This document shows positions 36,060 to 43,813 of a stretch of DNA of 64,000 nucleotides, one piece after another (positions within the stretch are counted from its first letter, which is position 1; each line of letters begins with the position of its first letter). The stretch lies in the NCBI GenBank assembly GCA_001314655.1, contig LJSF01000006.1:1-64000 (forward strand), given 5' to 3'. The notes under the pieces were generated by a model, which did no database searches, had not been told where the DNA came from, and was given only the letters and a program-made list of their open reading frames with translations. Both the position numbers and the translations under genes were made by a program. Source of the DNA: Rhodobacteraceae bacterium HLUCCA08 (GTDB lineage: Bacteria > Pseudomonadota > Alphaproteobacteria > Rhodobacterales > Rhodobacteraceae).

Positions 36060-36338
36060 GGTCATCTCCAATAGACCCGGCCAGCTATGGCCGCTCAGTT
36101 CCAAGGGAGACGTTACCGTCGCTGCATGAAGCGGGTTCGGTGCCACTGGCGGGATCGCTACTTCCCTGGGTTCACCGGCCGGACAGAGGCGCGTGCGTTG
36201 GCGTCTATGGGCGCGCATGTGGGGCAAAGACCCGAGTCGTTCAAGTCGTTTTTCGACCCGGACACGGAAAATTTGACGTGCATGTCCCGGCGCACACGGC
36301 AAGGCTGGGGCCAAAGCCGATCAGGGAGGGCATGAAGG
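36060..36338 (-). promoter_or_regulatory. 279-bp divergent spacer and leader of the decarboxylase gene
   Basis: This spacer contains no convincing gene. On the decarboxylase strand it includes a 5-bp stem GGCCA-TAGC-TGGCC at about 36079-36092, just upstream of the Shine-Dalgarno. It also includes a GACGGTAACGTC element near 36109-36120 and an AT-richer patch around 36240-36275 that could hold promoters. Alphaproteobacterial ornithine decarboxylase genes are known to carry a structured leader, the speF RNA motif. I cannot confirm that motif by eye. Confidence 0.35.
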
Positions 36339-37292
36339 ATGCGCGTGGGTTTCATCGGACTGGGCAATGTCGGCGCCAAGCTGGCCGGCACGCTGGCCCG
36401 CAACGGGGTCGACCTGGCGGTCCACGATCTGGACCCGGGCGCCATGGCGCCGCTGCTGGCGGCCGGCGCGCGGGCGGGGGGCAGCCCGGCGCAGATGGCG
36501 CGCGACTGCGACATCGTCATCACCTGCCTGCCCAGCCCGGCGGCCAGCGCCGCGGCGGTCGAGGGCCCTGACGGGCTGCTGCAGGGCATCGGGCCGGGCA
36601 AGATCTGGGTCGAGATGTCGACCACCGACGAGGCCGTGATGCAGCAATTGGCGACGCGGATCGCCGAGGTCGGCGCGGAGGTGGCCGATTGCCCGGTCTC
36701 GGGCGGGTGCCATAGGGCGGCGACGGGCAATATCGCGATCTTCGCCGGCTGCGACCGGCCGGTGTTCGACAGGCTTCTGCCGGTGCTGACGATCCTGGGC
36801 CGGCAGGTGCTGCATACCGGGCCGCTGGGCAGTGCCTCGGTGCTGAAGGTGATGACCAATTACCTGGCGACGCTGCACCTGGTCGGCCTGACCGAGGCCT
36901 TCACGGTGATGAAGGCCGCCGGCATCGACCCCGGGCTGACCTACGAGGCGATCCGGATCTCGTCGGGCAATTCCTTCGTGCATGAAACCGAAAGCCGGAT
37001 GATCCTGTCGGGCAGCCGCGACATCGGCTTCACCATGGACCTGGTGAACAAGGATATCGGCCTGTTCCAGACCCTGGCCGAGGATCTGCGGGTGCCGCTG
37101 GAGCTGTCGCCGCTGCTGTGCTACATCTTTGCCGAGGCCGAGGCGCGGATGGGTCCGCGCGCCCAGTCCGACCGGATCATCGAACGGCTGGAGGAGGCGA
37201 CCGGCCTGTCGATCCTGGCGCCGGGTTTCGATCCGGTGCTGGTGGATGACGAACCCGAGGGGCGCGGGCACGAGGTTCGGCCCGCTGGCTGA
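36339..37292 (+). CDS. NAD(P)-dependent beta-hydroxyacid dehydrogenase
   Basis: This 317-aa protein belongs to the 3-hydroxyisobutyrate/tartronate-semialdehyde/6-phosphogluconate-like dehydrogenases. The dinucleotide motif is VGFIGLGNVG at the N-terminus. The substrate motif DCPVSGG and the catalytic lysine in SVLKVMTNYLATLHLVGLTEA are present. The C-terminal helical domain covers about residues 165-300. The exact hydroxyacid is unknown. GGGAGGG lies about nine bases before ATG 36339. It is divergent from the ornithine decarboxylase gene. Confidence 0.9.
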   Translation: MRVGFIGLGNVGAKLAGTLARNGVDLAVHDLDPGAMAPLLAAGARAGGSPAQMARDCDIVITCLPSPAASAAAVEGPDGLLQGIGPGKIWVEMSTTDEAVMQQLATRIAEVGAEVADCPVSGGCHRAATGNIAIFAGCDRPVFDRLLPVLTILGRQVLHTGPLGSASVLKVMTNYLATLHLVGLTEAFTVMKAAGIDPGLTYEAIRISSGNSFVHETESRMILSGSRDIGFTMDLVNKDIGLFQTLAEDLRVPLELSPLLCYIFAEAEARMGPRAQSDRIIERLEEATGLSILAPGFDPVLVDDEPEGRGHEVRPAG

Positions 37293-37340
37293 GGCGGCCG
37301 GGGTCCTTTTCACAGGCGGCGGGCCCCGCTATCAGGCGCC

Positions 37341-37883
37341 ATGGCCCGCGTGATCCTGTTCAACAAGCCGATGGGCGTGCTGTCGCAATTCACCGATGCG
37401 CGCAGCCCGACGGAACGGCCGACCCTGTCGGGCTTCGGCCTGCCCAAGGGCGTCTACCCGGCCGGGCGGCTGGACCGGGACAGCGAGGGGCTGCTGGTGC
37501 TGACCGATGACGGGCGGCTGCAGGCGCGGATTTCCAGCCCCGGGGCCAGGACCGAAAAGACCTATCTGGTGCAGGTCGAGGGCGCGCCCGAAGAGGCGGA
37601 CCTGGCAAAGCTGCGGGCGGGCCTGGTGCTGAAGGACGGCCCGACCCGAACGGCAAAGGCCCGGCTGATCGACCCGCCGCCGATCTGGGACCGTGACCCT
37701 CCGGTGCGCATCCGCAAATCCGTGCCCGACCGCTGGCTGGAAATCACGATCACCGAGGGGCGCAACCGTCAGGTGCGGCGGATGTGCGCGGCGATCGGAT
37801 TTCCCTGCCTGCGGCTGGTGCGCTGGCGTATCGGAGCGTGGCTGCTGGACGGGCTGGCGCCGGGGCGGTGGCGCGACGGCTGA
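37341..37883 (+). CDS. 23S rRNA pseudouridine synthase, RluE/RsuA family
   Basis: This 180-aa enzyme is a short RsuA-family pseudouridine synthase without an N-terminal S4 domain, which is the RluE layout. The catalytic aspartate lies in the motif PAGRLDRDSEGLLVLTDDG. KTYLVQVEG and the C-terminal EGRNRQVRRMCAAIGFPCLRLVRWRIG are family blocks. RluE modifies U2457 of 23S rRNA in E. coli; the target here is inferred. No strong Shine-Dalgarno is visible before ATG 37341. A bidirectional terminator follows 5 bases after the stop codon. Confidence 0.92.
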   Translation: MARVILFNKPMGVLSQFTDARSPTERPTLSGFGLPKGVYPAGRLDRDSEGLLVLTDDGRLQARISSPGARTEKTYLVQVEGAPEEADLAKLRAGLVLKDGPTRTAKARLIDPPPIWDRDPPVRIRKSVPDRWLEITITEGRNRQVRRMCAAIGFPCLRLVRWRIGAWLLDGLAPGRWRDG

Positions 37884-37888
37884 CCGAA

Positions 37889-37915
37889 AAAGCCCCGCGG
37901 CGGGCGCGGGGCTTT
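37889..37915. terminator. Bidirectional intrinsic terminator
   Basis: An 11-bp perfect stem (AAAGCCCCGCG at 37889-37899 pairing with CGCGGGGCTTT at 37905-37915) with a 5-base loop has A residues on the left and T residues on the right. It can therefore end both the rightward pseudouridine synthase transcript and the leftward pntAB transcript. It is the clearest intrinsic terminator in the window. Confidence 0.9.
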
Positions 37916-37939
37916 CCGACGGCACGATGCGACCCGCGA

Positions 37940-39448
37940 TCAGTCGATCAGGGTCAGCAGCTTGTCGAGGCTCTGCTTGGCGTCGCCGTAGAACATCCGC
38001 GTGTTGTCCTTGTAGAACAGCGGGTTCTCGATGCCCGAATAGCCGGTGCCCTGGCCGCGCTTGGAGACGAAGACCTGTTTCGCCTTCCAGACCTCGAGCA
38101 CCGGCATGCCGGCGATCGGGGAATTGGGATCCTCCTGCGCGGCCGGGTTCACGATGTCGTTGGAGCCGATCACGATGACCACGTCGGTGTCGGGGAAATC
38201 CGCGTTGATCTCGTCCATTTCCATCACGATGTCATAGGGCACCTTGGCCTCGGCCAGCAGCACGTTCATGTGCCCGGGAAGACGGCCGGCGACCGGGTGG
38301 ATGGCGAACCGCACCTCCTTGCCCTTGGCGCGCAGCTTGCGGGTCAGTTCGCTGACCGATTGCTGGGCCTGGGCCACCGCCATGCCGTAGCCGGGCACGA
38401 TGATGACGCTGTCGGCCTCGTCCAGCGCATACGCCACGCCATCGGCCTCGATCGCGATCTGTTCGCCCTCGACCGCCATCGCCGGGCCCGAGGCGCCGCC
38501 GAAGCCGCCCAGGATCACGCTGATGAAGGACCGGTTCATCGCCTTGCACATGATGTAGCTCAGGATCGCCCCCGAGCTGCCGACCAGCGCGCCGACGACG
38601 ATCAGCAGGTCGTTGCCCAGGCTGAAGCCGATCGCGGCGGCGGCCCAACCCGAGTAGGAGTTCAGCATCGACACGACCACGGGCATGTCGGCGCCGCCGA
38701 TCCCCATGATCAGGTGATAGCCGATGAACAGGCCCAGCAGCGTCAGCAGGACCAGCGCCCAGGTGCCAGACCCGGACAGGTAAAGCACCAGCAACAGCGC
38801 CGAGCCGGCCGCCGCGGCGGCGTTCAGCAGGTGCCCGCCGGGCAATTGCCGGGCGGCGGTGTCGATCTTGACCGGCAGCAGGCTGGAATTGCCCGACAGC
38901 TTGCCATAGGCGACGACCGAGCCGGTAAAGGTCACGGCGCCGATCCAGACGCCCAGCACCAGTTCGACCCGCAGGATGCCGATCTCGACCGCGGTCTTCT
39001 TGCCGATCAGCTCGGCGAAGTTCGACAGCGTGCCCAGCAGGGCATAGGCCTCGGTGCTCAGCGGCCCGTCGGGCTGCGGAAAGGGCAGCCCCTCGCCGGC
39101 AAAGATCGACGCCACGCGGCCGATCTCGACATGGGCGTTGAAGCCGACGAAGACGGCGGCAAGCCCGACCAGCGAATGCATGATCGCCACCAGTTCGGGC
39201 ATCTGCGTCATCTGCACCCGTGTCGCCAGCTGATAGCCGATGGCGGCCCCGCCCGCGATCAGCACCAGCGACATCAGCCACAGGCCCGAGCCGGGCCCGA
39301 TCAGCGTCGCCAGCACCGCGATCGCCATGCCGGCGATGCCGTACCAGACCGCGCGCTTGGCGCTTTCCTGCCCCGAAAGCCCGCCCAGCGACAGGATGAA
39401 GAGCACGCCCGCGACCGCATAGGCCGCAATGGTGAATCCGAAATCCAT
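37940..39448 (-). CDS. pntB: Re/Si-specific NAD(P)+ transhydrogenase subunit beta
   Basis: PntB (502 aa) is the proton-translocating membrane subunit that carries the NADP(H)-binding domain III. The N-terminal two thirds hold about nine helices. The C-terminal third contains the NADP-binding blocks [34 protein letters not shown] and [10 protein letters not shown] with [10 protein letters not shown]. Its length and sequence are canonical. It lies 19 bp after pntA in one operon and ends at the bidirectional terminator. Confidence 0.98.
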   Translation of the reverse strand: MDFGFTIAAYAVAGVLFILSLGGLSGQESAKRAVWYGIAGMAIAVLATLIGPGSGLWLMSLVLIAGGAAIGYQLATRVQMTQMPELVAIMHSLVGLAAVFVGFNAHVEIGRVASIFAGEGLPFPQPDGPLSTEAYALLGTLSNFAELIGKKTAVEIGILRVELVLGVWIGAVTFTGSVVAYGKLSGNSSLLPVKIDTAARQLPGGHLLNAAAAAGSALLLVLYLSGSGTWALVLLTLLGLFIGYHLIMGIGGADMPVVVSMLNSYSGWAAAAIGFSLGNDLLIVVGALVGSSGAILSYIMCKAMNRSFISVILGGFGGASGPAMAVEGEQIAIEADGVAYALDEADSVIIVPGYGMAVAQAQQSVSELTRKLRAKGKEVRFAIHPVAGRLPGHMNVLLAEAKVPYDIVMEMDEINADFPDTDVVIVIGSNDIVNPAAQEDPNSPIAGMPVLEVWKAKQVFVSKRGQGTGYSGIENPLFYKDNTRMFYGDAKQSLDKLLTLID

Positions 39449-39467
39449 GTGTCCTACCCCTGCCGGT

Positions 39468-41039
39468 TCACGATTTCTGGAACATGGCGAGCATCCGCCG
39501 TGTCACGAGGAAGCCGCCGAAGATGTTGATCGCAGCCATGAAGATGCCCAGCGCGGCGAGGATCGTGATCAGCACCGAGGACGAGCCGACCTGCATCAGC
39601 GCGCCCAGGATGATGATCGACGAGATCGCGTTGGTCACCGCCATCAGCGGCGTGTGCAGCGAATGCGACACGTTCCAGATCACCTGGAAGCCGATGAACA
39701 CCGCCAGCACGAAGACAATGAAATGCTGCATGAAGCTGGCCGGGGCGATCAGCCCCATGGCCAGAACCAGCGCGCCGCCGATGCCCAGCAGCGTGACCTG
39801 GTTCCTGGTCTGGGCCTTGAAGGCGGCGACTTCGCGCGCGCGCTTTTCCTCGGGCGTCAGCTCTTTGGGCTTTTCCTGCGGCCGGGCGGCGATCGCCTGG
39901 ACCTTGGGCGGCGGCGGCGGATAGGTGATCTCTCCGGCATGGGTGACGGTGGCGCCGCGGATCACGTCGTCGTCCATGTCATGCACCACGACCCCGTCCT
40001 TGTCCGGGGTCAGGTCGGTCAGCATGTGACGGATATTGGTGGCGTAGAGGTTCGAGCTTTGCGTCGCCATCCGGCTGGGGAAATCGGTGTAGCCGATGAT
40101 CGTCACGCCGTTGTCGGTGACGATCTTTTCGTCCTTGACCGTCAGCTTGCAATTGCCGCCCTTTTCGGCGGCCAGGTCGACGATGACCGAGCCGGGCTTC
40201 ATCGCCGCGACCATGTCTTCGGTCCACAGTTCCGGCGCCTCGCGGTTGGGGATCAGCGCGGTGGTGATGACGATGTCCATCTCGGGCGCCAGCTCGCGGA
40301 ACTTGGCCAGCTGTGCCTCGCGGAATTCCGGAGAGGAAACAGAGGCATAGCCCCCCGTCGCCGCGCCGTCCTGCTGTTCTTCCTCGAAGTCGAGATAGAC
40401 GAATTCGGCGCCCATGCTCTCGACCTGTTCGGCCACTTCGGGGCGCACGTCGAAGGCATAGGTCACGGCCCCGAGCGAGGTCGAGGTGCCGATCGCGGCA
40501 AGGCCCGCGACCCCGGCGCCGACGATCAGCACCTTGGCCGGCGGCACCTTGCCGGCGGCGGTGATCTGGCCGGTGAAGAAACGGCCGAAATTGTTGCCCG
40601 CCTCGATCACCGCGCGGTAACCGGCGACATTGGCCATCGACGACAGCGCGTCCATCTTCTGCGCGCGGCTGATCCGCGGCACCATCTCCATGGCGATGAC
40701 GCTGGCGCCCTTGGCGCGGGCCGCCTCCAGCCCCGCCTCGTTGCCGGCCGGATTGAAGAAGGAAATCAGCGTCTGCCCGTCACGCAATCGTTTGAGTTCG
40801 GCGTCGTCGGGCTGGCGCACCTTGGCGACGATATCGGCGGCCTTCCACAGCGCGGCGGCGGTCTTGAACACCTGCACGCCAGCCGCCTCGTAATCGGCGT
40901 CCGAAAAGCCGGCATTGGCCCCGGCCCCGGCTTCGATCAGGCACTCATGGCCCAGTTTCTGCAGGTCCCGGGCCGAAACCGGGGTCATCGCGACCCTGTT
41001 CTCCCCGGGAAAGGTCTCCTTCGGCGCACCGATTTTCAC
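39468..41039 (-). CDS. pntA: Re/Si-specific NAD(P)+ transhydrogenase subunit alpha
   Basis: PntA (523 aa) contains the NAD(H)-binding domain I and, in its C-terminal 120 residues, the first membrane helices of domain II. It is therefore the fused form and not the split PntAA/PntAB form of some alphaproteobacteria. Domain I starts [20 protein letters not shown], and the nucleotide-binding loop is [17 protein letters not shown] Pro-rich linker (about residue 370, [12 protein letters not shown]) precedes the helices. The start codon is GTG at 41039, with a run of G residues upstream as ribosome-binding site. Confidence 0.97.
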   Translation of the reverse strand: MKIGAPKETFPGENRVAMTPVSARDLQKLGHECLIEAGAGANAGFSDADYEAAGVQVFKTAAALWKAADIVAKVRQPDDAELKRLRDGQTLISFFNPAGNEAGLEAARAKGASVIAMEMVPRISRAQKMDALSSMANVAGYRAVIEAGNNFGRFFTGQITAAGKVPPAKVLIVGAGVAGLAAIGTSTSLGAVTYAFDVRPEVAEQVESMGAEFVYLDFEEEQQDGAATGGYASVSSPEFREAQLAKFRELAPEMDIVITTALIPNREAPELWTEDMVAAMKPGSVIVDLAAEKGGNCKLTVKDEKIVTDNGVTIIGYTDFPSRMATQSSNLYATNIRHMLTDLTPDKDGVVVHDMDDDVIRGATVTHAGEITYPPPPPKVQAIAARPQEKPKELTPEEKRAREVAAFKAQTRNQVTLLGIGGALVLAMGLIAPASFMQHFIVFVLAVFIGFQVIWNVSHSLHTPLMAVTNAISSIIILGALMQVGSSSVLITILAALGIFMAAINIFGGFLVTRRMLAMFQKS

Positions 41040-41061
41040 GGCCCATCCCCCCTTTGGCGTT

Positions 41062-41090
41062 TGACGTCACGGTTGGTTATCTTGCGCAAG
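41062..41090. promoter_or_regulatory. Two short palindromes upstream of pntA
   Basis: TGACGTCA (41062-41069) and CTTGCGCAAG (41081-41090) are perfect palindromes 11 bases apart, 23 to 51 bp upstream of the pntA GTG start. They are in the right place for an operator or a transcription-start element. No regulator can be named, and no -35/-10 pair was assigned. Confidence 0.35.
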
Positions 41091-41157
41091 AAAGTTTCAC
41101 AAGACTTCGCTGTTTCGTTCCGGATGAAGCGATTGCATGGGCAAGTTGAGCACGGGA

Positions 41158-41622
41158 TCACAACCAGCGCCGGGTTTCCTGGGTGTAGCGGTGGAAATCC
41201 TGCCGGAAGCGGCGGCGCAGGCGGTCTTCCTCGGGCAGGATGAAGCGGCGCTCGATCACCAGGGCGAAGACCGGCACCAGCACCAGCGCCAGCGCCGCGC
41301 CCCAGTACAGGATCAGCCCCGCCAGGACGGCAAGATCGCCCAGGTAGATCGGGTTGCGGCTGTGCCGGAAGATCCCCGATCGCACCAGCGTGTCGGCCTG
41401 CATATGCGGGATCACGGTGGTCCTGTGCTTGCGCATCTCGATCACCGCCAGGCCCATGGCGATCAGGCCGGCGCCCAGCAACAGCCCGCCCAGCAGGTCG
41501 AACAGCCCGCCATCAAGCCGCAGGTTCAACGGCCGCCAGCGGTCGATGCCCCAGGCGGCGGCGATGAACCCGGCCAGCCAGACCGGCGGCATGTCCAGCC
41601 ATTTATGGGCCGGCAGGCTCAT
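41158..41622 (-). CDS. Isoprenylcysteine carboxyl methyltransferase-like membrane protein
   Basis: This 154-aa protein belongs to the ICMT/PEMT-like membrane methyltransferases. Four hydrophobic stretches are visible (about residues 10-28, 34-56, 91-114 and 116-125). The family motif near the C-terminus reads HMQADTLVRSGIFRHSRNPIYLGDL, with the conserved SRNPxY, followed by ERRFILPEED. The substrate in bacteria is usually unknown. ATG 41622 (MSLPAHKWLDMPP) lies 25 bp after the MBL gene stop codon, so it is probably co-transcribed with that gene and under the same TetR-type control. Confidence 0.85.
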   Translation of the reverse strand: MSLPAHKWLDMPPVWLAGFIAAAWGIDRWRPLNLRLDGGLFDLLGGLLLGAGLIAMGLAVIEMRKHRTTVIPHMQADTLVRSGIFRHSRNPIYLGDLAVLAGLILYWGAALALVLVPVFALVIERRFILPEEDRLRRRFRQDFHRYTQETRRWL

Positions 41623-41647
41623 CGGCGGGGGCCGCCCCGGCGCGGCG

Positions 41648-42601
41648 TCAGAATTCCCATTCCATCTCCTCGTAGACCCGGCCGGCATTCTTGGTCGCCA
41701 GTTCCTCGAAGGTATCGAGGTTCCGCCACTGCTCCTGGTCGACATAATAGGCGTCCGTCAGATCGCCGCCATCGTCGATATGGGCGCCGATCTTTTCGCG
41801 CAGATCCTTGAGGTAGTCCGAGGTATAGCGCGTCACCTGCGCCATGTTCGTCGGGTGGCCATGGCCGGGGATCACATAGGTCGCGCCCAGTTCGGTGAAG
41901 GGGCCGTCGAAGGTCTCGATCCAGCACGAGGTGCAGGTATCGGGAAAGATCGGCGGCATGCGTTCATGGAACGCGATGTCGCCGGCGATGACGATCTGCC
42001 ATTGCGGGATCCAGACCTGGGTATCGCCGGGGCCATGGGCGGGGCCCAGATGCAGGACCTGGATGTCGATCCCGCCAAGGCTGATGTCGTGGCGGTCGGA
42101 AAAGGTCAGGTTCGGCACCACGACCCGGGTGCCCTCGGCCCGGTCGCGGTTATAGGTCTGCATGTCCTGCAGGATCGAGCCGCCGTGGTTTTCGACCTCG
42201 GCGATGGCGTCCTCGTGGGCCAGGATGTCGACACCCAGATCGGCCCAGTAGGAATTGCCCAGAACCGCGTGGCCCTGGCCGTTTTCGTTGATCACCAGCA
42301 CCACGGGCTGGTCGGTCACGGCCTTGATTTCATCATGCAACGCCGCGGCCAGCCGGGCCGAGGCGCCGCCGTTGATCACCACCACGCCGTCATCGGTGAC
42401 GATGAAGGACAGGTTGTTGTTGTGGCCCGCGTTTTCATAGGTCGGCGGCGCGGTGGCGCCGATCGCCGACCAGACATGGGGGATCACCTCGACCGGTTTG
42501 GCATAAAGCTCGGATTGCGGGTAGAGGTCGGGGATATCCTCGTGGGCGGCGGCGGCTGTGGCGATGAACGTGGCGACTGCCACGGTGATGATGCGGGTCA
42601 T
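41648..42601 (-). CDS. Secreted MBL-fold protein with a degenerate metal site
   Basis: This 317-aa protein has a signal peptide (MTRIITVAVATFIATAAAAHED) and the metallo-beta-lactamase fold. The usual HxHxDH motif is replaced by ENGQGH in NENGQGHAVLGN: only the last histidine remains. Later ligands are kept: LHLGPAHGPGD, IVIAGDIAFHERMPP and VIPGHGHP. The first zinc site is thus probably lost, leaving one metal or an altered activity. GGAGGAGG gives a strong ribosome-binding site for ATG 42601. A predicted TetR operator lies at 42632-42655 in front of it. Confidence 0.85.
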   Translation of the reverse strand: MTRIITVAVATFIATAAAAHEDIPDLYPQSELYAKPVEVIPHVWSAIGATAPPTYENAGHNNNLSFIVTDDGVVVINGGASARLAAALHDEIKAVTDQPVVLVINENGQGHAVLGNSYWADLGVDILAHEDAIAEVENHGGSILQDMQTYNRDRAEGTRVVVPNLTFSDRHDISLGGIDIQVLHLGPAHGPGDTQVWIPQWQIVIAGDIAFHERMPPIFPDTCTSCWIETFDGPFTELGATYVIPGHGHPTNMAQVTRYTSDYLKDLREKIGAHIDDGGDLTDAYYVDQEQWRNLDTFEELATKNAGRVYEEMEWEF

Positions 42602-42631
42602 GATCTGTCTCCTCCTCCGGCGCGGAAAGGG

Positions 42632-42655
42632 TGACATTCACGCATGTGAATGTCT
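42632..42655. promoter_or_regulatory. Predicted TetR operator B, before the MBL gene
   Basis: TGACATT (42632-42638) and AATGTCT (42649-42655) are separated by 10 bases, and the repeat continues inward as a near-perfect palindrome (GACATTCAC pairing with GTGAATGTC). The half-sites and the TGACA-N14-TGTC spacing equal those of operators A and C in the tetR/ior spacer. It lies 31 bp upstream of the MBL start codon, which implies a separate promoter for the MBL-methyltransferase pair. Confidence 0.7.
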
Positions 42656-42675
42656 AGCCGTATCCGGACGATCGC

Positions 42676-43254
42676 TCAGGGCAGCAGCCCCTGCCCCAGC
42701 ACCCGGCCCAGCATCCTGGCCCGCGCCAGGTAGCCGGCATGATCCGTTGCCGCGGCCTTGATCCCGTGCAGGGCGGCGACGAAGGTCGCACCGAGCGCGT
42801 CGGGGTCCAGCCCGGGCCGCAGCGCCCCGGCCGCCGCGCGCCCGCGCAGCCAGGCGGCATAGGCGGCGGCGATGCGCACCTCGCCCTCGGCCACGATATC
42901 GGCCGAGGTGGCGTTGCCGATATCCAGCAATTCATGACCATGGGGCGAGGTCAGCAGAACCTCGGCGATCGCCTCGCCCTGGCGGGCAAAGGCCTCGGCC
43001 AGGGCCTCGGGCACCGGCCTGTCCGCGGCCAGTTCCCGTTCGACATCCTGCACCGAACGCGCGATGTAATGGGCGGCGAGCGAGCGGAAGATGTCTTCCT
43101 TGTTGCGGTAGTATTGATAGAGCGCCGGGCGCGACAGACCGGCCCCGCGGGCTATGTCCTCCATCGAGGTCTTGCGGAACCCGTATCGGGCGAAGGCCGT
43201 CCAGGCGGCGTCGAGGATCGCCGCGCGACGGGGATCGGGCTGTGGCGCGTTCAT
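42676..43254 (-). CDS. TetR/AcrR family transcriptional regulator
   Basis: This 192-aa repressor has the TetR DNA-binding domain at about residues 8-55, with RRAAILDAAWTAFARYGF and the helix-turn-helix TSMEDIARGAGLSRPALYQY followed by YRNKEDIF. The C-terminal domain is divergent, so the ligand is unknown. ATG 43254 is favoured by family length over an upstream frame to 43305. Two predicted operators (43266-43289 and 43300-43323) lie in the spacer to the divergent oxidase genes, and a third precedes the MBL gene. This suggests autorepression and control of both flanking units. Confidence 0.92.
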   Translation of the reverse strand: MNAPQPDPRRAAILDAAWTAFARYGFRKTSMEDIARGAGLSRPALYQYYRNKEDIFRSLAAHYIARSVQDVERELAADRPVPEALAEAFARQGEAIAEVLLTSPHGHELLDIGNATSADIVAEGEVRIAAAYAAWLRGRAAAGALRPGLDPDALGATFVAALHGIKAAATDHAGYLARARMLGRVLGQGLLP

Positions 43255-43265
43255 GGGGTCCGAAT

Positions 43266-43289
43266 TGACATCCGCACGGCATTTTGTCA
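43266..43289. promoter_or_regulatory. Predicted TetR operator C, tetR-proximal
   Basis: TGACATC (43266-43272), 10 bases, then TTTGTCA (43283-43289) give the TGACA-N14-TGTCA pattern shared with the other two sites; the inner two bases differ. It lies 12 bp from the tetR start codon and fits autorepression. A perfect GTCAATTGAC palindrome (43286-43295) overlaps its right end. Confidence 0.6.
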
Positions 43290-43299
43290 ATTGACGACC

Positions 43300-43323
43300 T
43301 GACATTATATGTTCAAAATGTCA
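43300..43323. promoter_or_regulatory. Predicted TetR operator A, ior-proximal
   Basis: TGACATT (43300-43306), 10 bases, then AATGTCA (43317-43323) form a perfect inverted repeat, extended by one C/G pair on each side. It lies 25 bp before the start of the Fe-S subunit gene, and its spacer holds an AT-rich TTATAT that could be the -10 element. Centre-to-centre distance to operator C is 34 bp, about three helical turns. Confidence 0.72.
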
Positions 43324-43347
43324 GAGCCGAGTCCCGAGGAGTCCAGG

Positions 43348-43812
43348 ATGCCCACCCGATTGACCGTGAACGGAACCGCCCATGACATCGACCTGCCCGA
43401 TGACGTCCCGCTGCTTTGGGCGCTGCGCGACGGCCTGGGCCTGACCGGCACGAAATTCGGCTGTGGCGTGGCCGCCTGCGGGGCCTGCACGGTGCAGATC
43501 GACGGCGAGGCGGTGCGGTCCTGTTCGGTCGCGCTGGCCGATGTCTGGGGCGAAGTCACCACGATCGAGGGGCTGGGCACGCCCGAGGCGATGGCGGTGA
43601 TCCAGGCCGCCTGGGCCGATCACCAGGTCGCGCAATGCGGCTATTGCCAGTCCGGCCAGATCATGCAGGCCGCCGCCCTTCTGGCGCAGACGCCCGACCC
43701 GACCGACCAGCAGATCGACGACGCGATGATGGGCAACCTGTGCCGCTGCGGCACCTATCCGCGCATCCGCGCCGCGATCCATGACGCCGCCACCCGCCTG
43801 CAGGAGGCCTGA
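43348..43812 (+). CDS. [2Fe-2S] subunit of an IorAB-type molybdenum oxidase
   Basis: This 154-aa subunit passes electrons from the molybdenum subunit. The plant-type ferredoxin cluster has CGVAACGAC and the fourth cysteine in VRSCSVA; the second cluster domain has CGYCQSG and [10 protein letters not shown]. The length and motifs match the small subunit of isoquinoline 1-oxidoreductase and related aldehyde oxidases. ATG 43348 with GAGGAG upstream is preferred over ATG 43309, which lies inside the predicted operator. The large subunit follows after one base. No cytochrome partner gene is present. Confidence 0.93.
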   Translation: MPTRLTVNGTAHDIDLPDDVPLLWALRDGLGLTGTKFGCGVAACGACTVQIDGEAVRSCSVALADVWGEVTTIEGLGTPEAMAVIQAAWADHQVAQCGYCQSGQIMQAAALLAQTPDPTDQQIDDAMMGNLCRCGTYPRIRAAIHDAATRLQEA

Positions 43813-43813
43813 G

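Noticed and set aside
36060-36338. A tRNA gene in the decarboxylase spacer
   Set aside because: No GGTTC-anticodon-acceptor arrangement that pairs as a cloverleaf could be found.
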